Assembly: GCF_049341065.1 (NCBI RefSeq)
Contig: NZ_JBMPIX010000005.1
Span: forward strand, 62,001-126,000
Source of the DNA: Pacificoceanicola sp049341065
Lineage (GTDB): Bacteria; Pseudomonadota; Alphaproteobacteria; Rhodobacterales; Rhodobacteraceae
DNA length: 64,000 nt
Direction: 5' to 3'
Shown: positions 59,101 through 64,000 of the stretch, in pieces
How positions within the stretch are numbered: the first letter of the stretch is position 1
Layout of the letters: each line of letters begins with the position of its first letter
The notes under the pieces: model-generated
What the model saw: only the letters and a program-made list of their open reading frames with translations
Databases searched by the model: none
What the model was told of the DNA's origin: nothing
Position numbers and translations under genes: made by a program

Positions 59101-61353
59101 CTAGGCTGTCCGCGGCTCAAAGGTTGGGAGAACCTTGATTTGATTGATCGTCGCTTCGCCGTTTCCCGCTGAACGCTGGATGGCCATCGTCAGCCTGTCC
59201 GAATAGACAGCAAGGTCGTTCAAAGCATGAGGAACATCGCCAATCAGCGGAGACAGATAATCCTCTACGCCGATAGGAACGATCACAAAATTTCGATCGC
59301 CGGGTCCGAGAAAGTCGCTGAGCCTTGCGCCGATTACGGTGGCCAGGTCTTCAAAATCAGCACGCACCTTGACGGCACCAAGTGCCTCAACCCCGTCTGG
59401 CAAAGCGTCGATCGCATTGTGGACCGATAGATACCCTGACCGGGCATCAGGCATGTCGCCTTTCATATCCGCACTTGCCGCAGCTTCCAAAGCATCGAAA
59501 AGTCGTGATCCCGTCAACGTCTCTCGTGAAGCGCAAGACGGCAGGTCGAGGTCGAGACACCCCAGCGACGAGAGCAAAGACAACTCGTCAAGAGGGGCAA
59601 GAGATTTGACAATTGCTGGACGGGGATCAACGCCGCCTTGGCGCCACATCGGCTCACCCGGCGCGAATTCACTGTTGGAAAAGCTGCTGTGGAAACTCCG
59701 CAGGTTTTCGGCGAGCTGAGCATCGGAAAACCTGTCGGCAATGCCTTCGAAGAGAATGCCTGCCGAGCTTTCGTCAGCACCTCGCCAAAGCATTCCGTTG
59801 CGTTGGCTGGCCGGCAGATAAAGCATGATGTCCTTCGGGGCGATTTCCGCCAATGCCCCGCCAAACGGAGCGCTGAAGACAAAGACAAATGGACCGCCAT
59901 TGCTTTCCCTGAGCGAGGCAAGAATGGTCTCCCATGGATGCGCAAATTGGCATTTTTCCTCAACAACGCTGCAGCCCGCGCCGCCCTCGCTTCCGGAATA
60001 TACCACCAACGGAGGGGTATCAGTTGTCGGTGTAGCCAAAAAATCGGTAAGGCCTGACAAATCGGATATATCGCCCGCATAGACTTTTTCCTGACCAAAT
60101 CTGAGCTTGAGAAGGCCTTCCACATCAACATCGGACGCCATTGTCAGACTAGGTCGCAAGATCAAAACACGCGCTTTTGGATCGGCCTCCAAATCTGCAA
60201 GATAGTCGGCGAATGTGGGATAGCGGAGACTTGAACCAACCTCCAATAGGGTTTGCAACTCACCGCGTTCCACTTGGGTCAGCGCATTCTTGGGGATTTC
60301 CTTGGCTTTCGCAGCAACATCCGTGATGGATTGCGCGAGCACACCGACCTGAAGCTTGCGCAGGCGCGCGCGCGCCGCGAGTTCGGGGTTCCGGCCGCGC
60401 ACCTCGTCGAAATGGAAACTTGCCAGATCCTGCAGTATCCGGGCGATATCCGGGTCCTGAATCGCGCGAGCCGCCCCCATAAGCGCGGTTCCCAGAACCA
60501 GATGATCCCGGCCGCGTGCGCGACTGGTTTCGCCCACGACAATGTCGTTTGCGAATTCGGGGTTCCGGGGCAGATTCTCGCCCAGAGCGGTTTTGAGGTA
60601 AGCAAAGATCTCGCCCGTCGTCAGTTGGTCGTCTGGTCCCGCTGCTGCACCGTCGAAGGCCTCGATCAGATGCCTCGCGAAAATGCTGCTGCCGTCCTTT
60701 TCAAAGGTATTCCGGCCTCTTGGCGTCGCGGGGATGACGGCAAGGTCCGCCTGGCCCACTCTGAATTCGGAAATCCAATTTACGGCTTGCTGGATATATT
60801 TGTCTTCGATCGGAACGGACATTTCGGTTGCGCCGTCTTCGACGGCATTTCCGGCACCACAGACATTGACGAGGAGAACGATTTTTACCTTGGCAAGATT
60901 TCTCTGCTCGACTTCCTTTGTCAGGATGTCTTTGATCTCATCATATTCCATGTAGTTGAGTTCGGCCTGACGATCATAGTCGCTGGGCAAGATCCACAAA
61001 TCGTTGCTTCGCGAAGACAACGTGCCGTGCCCGCCAAGATAGACCAGAACAGTGTCTTCGTGGTCGATCTTCCGCGCGAACAGGCTCAGCGCGTTTCGCA
61101 ATTGCTGCACATTCAGCCGCGATCCGTCCTGATCATCTGCAACGTGCAGCTCGCTTTTGTCGCTCAGGTTGGCAATGACACCCAGACGTTCAAAGATTTT
61201 GCGCGCGTCGTCCGCAGCGAATTCGAGTTTGTCGAGTTCTGCATCCTGATAGTTCTCGATCCCCGCCACAAAAGCCAACAGTCGCGGTTCTGCTGCCGAG
61301 ACTTGGAATGCGCAAAACGCCATAAAGAAGGCTGTAAGGACAAAGCGTGTCAT
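59101..61353 (-). CDS. Exported caspase-family (C14) protein, ends at an in-frame amber codon
   Basis: A 750-aa protein with a signal peptide (MTRFVLTAFFMAFCAFQVSA, then AEPRL). A caspase domain spans about residues 25-260. The start pattern is FVAGIENYQDAELDKLEFAA, the catalytic His109 is in YLGGHGTLS and the Cys165 is in LLVNVCGAG. A middle region follows. Residues ~690-750 (NFVIVPIGVEDY...HALNDLAVYSDRL) are the first half of a second caspase-like domain that is cut by TAG at 59101-59103; translation in frame continues sensibly afterwards. It overlaps the upstream trypsin-like gene by four bases and belongs to the protease-Tc toxin strand. Confidence 0.85.
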   Translation of the reverse strand: MTRFVLTAFFMAFCAFQVSAAEPRLLAFVAGIENYQDAELDKLEFAADDARKIFERLGVIANLSDKSELHVADDQDGSRLNVQQLRNALSLFARKIDHEDTVLVYLGGHGTLSSRSNDLWILPSDYDRQAELNYMEYDEIKDILTKEVEQRNLAKVKIVLLVNVCGAGNAVEDGATEMSVPIEDKYIQQAVNWISEFRVGQADLAVIPATPRGRNTFEKDGSSIFARHLIEAFDGAAAGPDDQLTTGEIFAYLKTALGENLPRNPEFANDIVVGETSRARGRDHLVLGTALMGAARAIQDPDIARILQDLASFHFDEVRGRNPELAARARLRKLQVGVLAQSITDVAAKAKEIPKNALTQVERGELQTLLEVGSSLRYPTFADYLADLEADPKARVLILRPSLTMASDVDVEGLLKLRFGQEKVYAGDISDLSGLTDFLATPTTDTPPLVVYSGSEGGAGCSVVEEKCQFAHPWETILASLRESNGGPFVFVFSAPFGGALAEIAPKDIMLYLPASQRNGMLWRGADESSAGILFEGIADRFSDAQLAENLRSFHSSFSNSEFAPGEPMWRQGGVDPRPAIVKSLAPLDELSLLSSLGCLDLDLPSCASRETLTGSRLFDALEAAASADMKGDMPDARSGYLSVHNAIDALPDGVEALGAVKVRADFEDLATVIGARLSDFLGPGDRNFVIVPIGVEDYLSPLIGDVPHALNDLAVYSDRLTMAIQRSAGNGEATINQIKVLPTFEPRTA

Positions 61354-62948
61354 CGCCGGATATCCAATATATCGTCATCGATCAGCGCGGCCGCTTCGGG
61401 ATATCGCTGCAAGTCCTCAATGATCGCGGTGACGGGCAGCACCCGCTCGTGCACCTTCCAGTTGGCCGAGCGCCGTTTTCCGGTATCCGGCATGCCCTTG
61501 TTGAGAATGCCGACAACACATTGATCGTTTTCATGGTCAAAAACCGGACCTCCCGAATTTCCGCGAAACGTGTCGGCAACGATCCCCATCCGCGGTTGGC
61601 CGCCCTCACGAATGTCATAGAAACGCCTCCAGACGATCCCCATGACCTCCGGTTCACCCAGCACGTAACTGCGTTCGAATTCGGCAAGGACGGTCTCATA
61701 ATCTTCGGTGTCGACGAAATCCGCGCCGACATCCATCCGCAGCAAATCAAAATCGGGCCCGTCCAGAATTCTGAACGGGAACTCGACTTTGGCGTTGTCA
61801 TGTACGGTGGCGGGTCGGGCTTGCGGGTAGCCGACGACATAAATCGGATCTCCGCGTTGCGGCGAACTGGACCGGAGGCATTGAGGTTTCGGCATGACAA
61901 CTTGTCCCGGCAATACCTCGACCTCGGGCAAAAGAGGGCCATCCGTGGGCGGCGCGATACGCACCAAAGCATAGTCAGGAAGCGTGGCGTCAAATTTCCT
62001 TCTGAAAAGCTGTTGCCATCTGTCCGGCGGGGGCATGACCGGGTTCGGCAAAAGCTGACGACGGACAATCTGCGCCTGCGTTCGGTTGGGATACTGGAAG
62101 TAGCCAAACCACACATCATATTCGTCTGGAGGGGCCTCAAAGCAATGCCCGGCCGTCAGCACAAGATCAGGCGCAACCAACACCCCGGAACAAATTGCCC
62201 GATCTTGTCCGGCCCTCGCAATGGCAACGACAGAGGCGGATTCTTCGAAGATGCGGCCATAACGCCAAGCCGCGTAGTTGTCGACGCGGCCATAGATTGC
62301 CTTGAAATCCGGGGCGTCCGGAAAATAGTCTGCAATCGTAAACCGCAAACTTCGCCATGTGCGGGCAAGTTTGACCTGGGTTGCCGGATCGGCATTCGCG
62401 TATTGATCGACAAGGTCGCGCACCCCGTCAAGCGTGTTGGCACCAAGTGGCGTAGTGTCATCCAGTGTTTCCGTCGCGACGCTCATTGCGCCGGGCTGAG
62501 AGGCCACTTCCAGACCGGTCACGATCTGGAGCGCGGCAACGCCCCCGGCTTCGTCAGAAATTTCTGAAAAGGGTATGAATTCCGCTTCACCGCCGTCCAT
62601 CCCGCGCGGCGCTCCACGTTCGGAAACGATCTTGTAGGCTTCGACCACAAGGCCCCCGCCTTCGGCAATCGTGCCGGAGACATTCATCAACGCACCAAGG
62701 GCCATCGACCCGATCTTGTCAGGATTTTCGACCTCGGCAACTGGCAACTCCAGTGCATCGGGTGAAAAGACATACTGAGCTTCCAGACGTTCAAGGAATC
62801 TACCTACGACAGGCCCTTCCTCGAACTGCTGTCGCAGTTTGTCCTCTGCCTCGGCGACGCGTGCTGCAATTTCCTCAACGGGTTGTGCGACGCAGATCGG
62901 CGCTGAGAGCGAAAAAAGCATGAAACAAACTATGGGTTTGAAATCCAC
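61350..62948 (-). CDS. Secreted trypsin-like serine protease with long N-terminal region
   Basis: A 532-aa protein with an N-terminal signal peptide ending near PICVA, then QPVEEI. The first ~225 mature residues are an unrecognised helical region. A chymotrypsin-fold protease follows: His268 in LTAGHC, Asp325 in PDYALVRI, Ser465 in RGNSGGPVF. I chose the GTG at 62948 because GGGAAGAGG precedes it; the frame is open to an ATG at 62996. It is first in the minus-strand set and overlaps the caspase gene by four bases. Confidence 0.88.
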   Translation of the reverse strand: MDFKPIVCFMLFSLSAPICVAQPVEEIAARVAEAEDKLRQQFEEGPVVGRFLERLEAQYVFSPDALELPVAEVENPDKIGSMALGALMNVSGTIAEGGGLVVEAYKIVSERGAPRGMDGGEAEFIPFSEISDEAGGVAALQIVTGLEVASQPGAMSVATETLDDTTPLGANTLDGVRDLVDQYANADPATQVKLARTWRSLRFTIADYFPDAPDFKAIYGRVDNYAAWRYGRIFEESASVVAIARAGQDRAICSGVLVAPDLVLTAGHCFEAPPDEYDVWFGYFQYPNRTQAQIVRRQLLPNPVMPPPDRWQQLFRRKFDATLPDYALVRIAPPTDGPLLPEVEVLPGQVVMPKPQCLRSSSPQRGDPIYVVGYPQARPATVHDNAKVEFPFRILDGPDFDLLRMDVGADFVDTEDYETVLAEFERSYVLGEPEVMGIVWRRFYDIREGGQPRMGIVADTFRGNSGGPVFDHENDQCVVGILNKGMPDTGKRRSANWKVHERVLPVTAIIEDLQRYPEAAALIDDDILDIRR

Positions 62949-63025
62949 TTGGCCTCTTCCCTGACAAAAATCGCGATTCGTGCTAAAGTGTATCACATTG
63001 ATTTAACTCGGCTGGAGATTGCATC

Positions 63026-63922
63026 ATGGATAGGATTATGCGTTGGTCTTTCGGTTTATTATTATTGTCTTTTACTGGCTTGGCTTCCCAAGCTGCGATG
63101 GCACAGCAACAACGACCGGTTGACCGGGTCGATGTTCAGGCGTCTGAAAGTCCAGAGCCCAAAATCGTGGGAGGCGAACCAGCCGCACCGGGGGCGTTTC
63201 CCTTTCAGGTCGGTTTGGTAGTTTCGCGTGTTGACGAAGGGTCCGAAGCCTTCGGGCAGTTTTGCGGCGGTTCGCTTATCGACGCGGAATGGGTGCTGAC
63301 AGCCGCGCACTGTGTTCCCAATACGCAGCCCGAAGAGGTCGATATCTACGCAGGCGCTCAAGAATTGCCAACCGGCGGTGCGGCAACGGGCGAGCGGGTC
63401 TCGGTGGCGCGGATCATCTCGCATCAAAGCTATAGCCCCGACACGCAAGACAATGACATCGCGCTCTTGAAACTCACACGCCCTGTCGAGATTGAGACAA
63501 CGCAGCCAGCCACGGCGGATCAATTCGATCCGGCACATGCAAATGGCAGTGAAGTTACGGTCATTGGTTGGGGCCGGACCTCGGAAGGTGGCCAAAGCAC
63601 ACCCATATTGCGAGAGGTTGCCGTTGCATTGCAGCCGACTGAAACCTGCAACGAGAACTACGAAAAGGTCCTGGGTTCCATGCCGGGTGGCGCGCCAATC
63701 GTAACCGACAACATGTTCTGCGCCGGGCGACCCGAAGGCGGCATAGACAGTTGTCAGGGTGACAGCGGCGGTTTCATCGGCCATGAGTCGGACACGGGTG
63801 AATGGACGCAGTTTGGCGTCGTCAGTTGGGGCATCGGCTGCGCCCGTCCTGAACTTTTCGGTGTCTATACCAAAGTGGCCAATTACACGGATTGGATTGC
63901 TGAAGTTCAGACAAATTTCTAG
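63026..63922 (+). CDS. Secreted trypsin-like serine protease (S1A)
   Basis: A 298-aa S1A protease. It has a signal peptide (residues 1-26, ending AAMA), a ~20-residue propeptide and an activation site (K46 | IVGGEPA). The triad is His95 (LTAAHC), Asp144 (DNDIALLKL) and Ser247 (CQGDSGGF). Asp241, six residues before the Ser, predicts cleavage after Lys or Arg, so it could self-activate or activate partners. It diverges from the other trypsin-like gene across 77 bases. The Phe after GDSGG, where Pro is usual, is a minor oddity. No gene is visible between 63923 and the window end. Confidence 0.93.
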   Translation: MDRIMRWSFGLLLLSFTGLASQAAMAQQQRPVDRVDVQASESPEPKIVGGEPAAPGAFPFQVGLVVSRVDEGSEAFGQFCGGSLIDAEWVLTAAHCVPNTQPEEVDIYAGAQELPTGGAATGERVSVARIISHQSYSPDTQDNDIALLKLTRPVEIETTQPATADQFDPAHANGSEVTVIGWGRTSEGGQSTPILREVAVALQPTETCNENYEKVLGSMPGGAPIVTDNMFCAGRPEGGIDSCQGDSGGFIGHESDTGEWTQFGVVSWGIGCARPELFGVYTKVANYTDWIAEVQTNF

Positions 63923-64000
63923 ACGTCCAGAAAGTACACAATCTTGGGCCTGAGGTTTTGAGGACTTTGTGGTTGATGGTGACCTGCCACGAGAATAGTT

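Noticed and set aside
1..64000. CRISPR arrays, tRNA or rRNA genes
   Set aside because: No regularly spaced repeats and no cloverleaf or rRNA-like sequence were noticed on reading both strands; a dedicated RNA search would be decisive.

Overview
The window looks like chromosome or large-plasmid DNA from a marine alphaproteobacterium of the Roseobacter group (Rhodobacteraceae). The reasons are high GC, the order norCBQD - small membrane genes - nnrU with NnrR-type boxes, TRAP and MalK-type ABC transporters, a CIO-type cytochrome bd pair and CoxMSL-type molybdoenzymes. Taxonomy is inferred from gene content, not from a marker gene. No rRNA, tRNA or CRISPR was found.

Region 1 (1-8806) is a nitric oxide module: a truncated hemN, nnrU, two tiny membrane proteins, norD, norQ, norB and norC on the minus strand. 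A DUF1858 protein diverges from norC across a perfect NnrR box (TTGCG-N4-CGCAA). An NnrR/Dnr-like Crp/Fnr regulator, a pseudoazurin and nnrS follow.

Region 2 (8976-27887) is an orphan catabolic cluster. It contains five proteins built from nine NTF2/SnoaL-like domains, a sugar-type ABC importer, two histidinol-dehydrogenase-family enzymes, an SDR, a double cupin, a short MetE-like protein, an alpha/beta hydrolase, an RraA-like protein, an amidase and a LacI regulator. Three LacI-type operators (10209, 11346, 27953) tie it together as one regulon. I do not recognise the substrate.

Region 3 (28252-33405) holds a GbsR/MarR regulator with the two subunits of a CIO-type bd oxidase, an OxyR-like LysR regulator whose first sensing cysteine is missing, a DUF465 protein and a DUF202 protein. 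Region 4 (33629-41173) is a TetR-controlled operon with three CoxMSL-type subunits (not CO dehydrogenase by its active-site loop) followed by a TRAP transporter.

Region 5 (41174-63922) looks like an acquired island. It opens with a gene-poor, lower-GC stretch carrying an IS6-type transposase remnant. Next come an M61 peptidase, two flavin oxidases and an unknown protein. On the opposite strand lies a Tc-toxin-like locus: a compact TcA with a TPR-rich N-terminus (1173 aa) and a TcB/TcC fusion ending in an HExxH domain. Directly upstream, on the same strand, are an exported caspase gene broken by one in-frame amber codon and a trypsin-like protease. A second secreted trypsin diverges from them. 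The proteases plus the minimal Tc toxin are the best candidate for an undescribed system.
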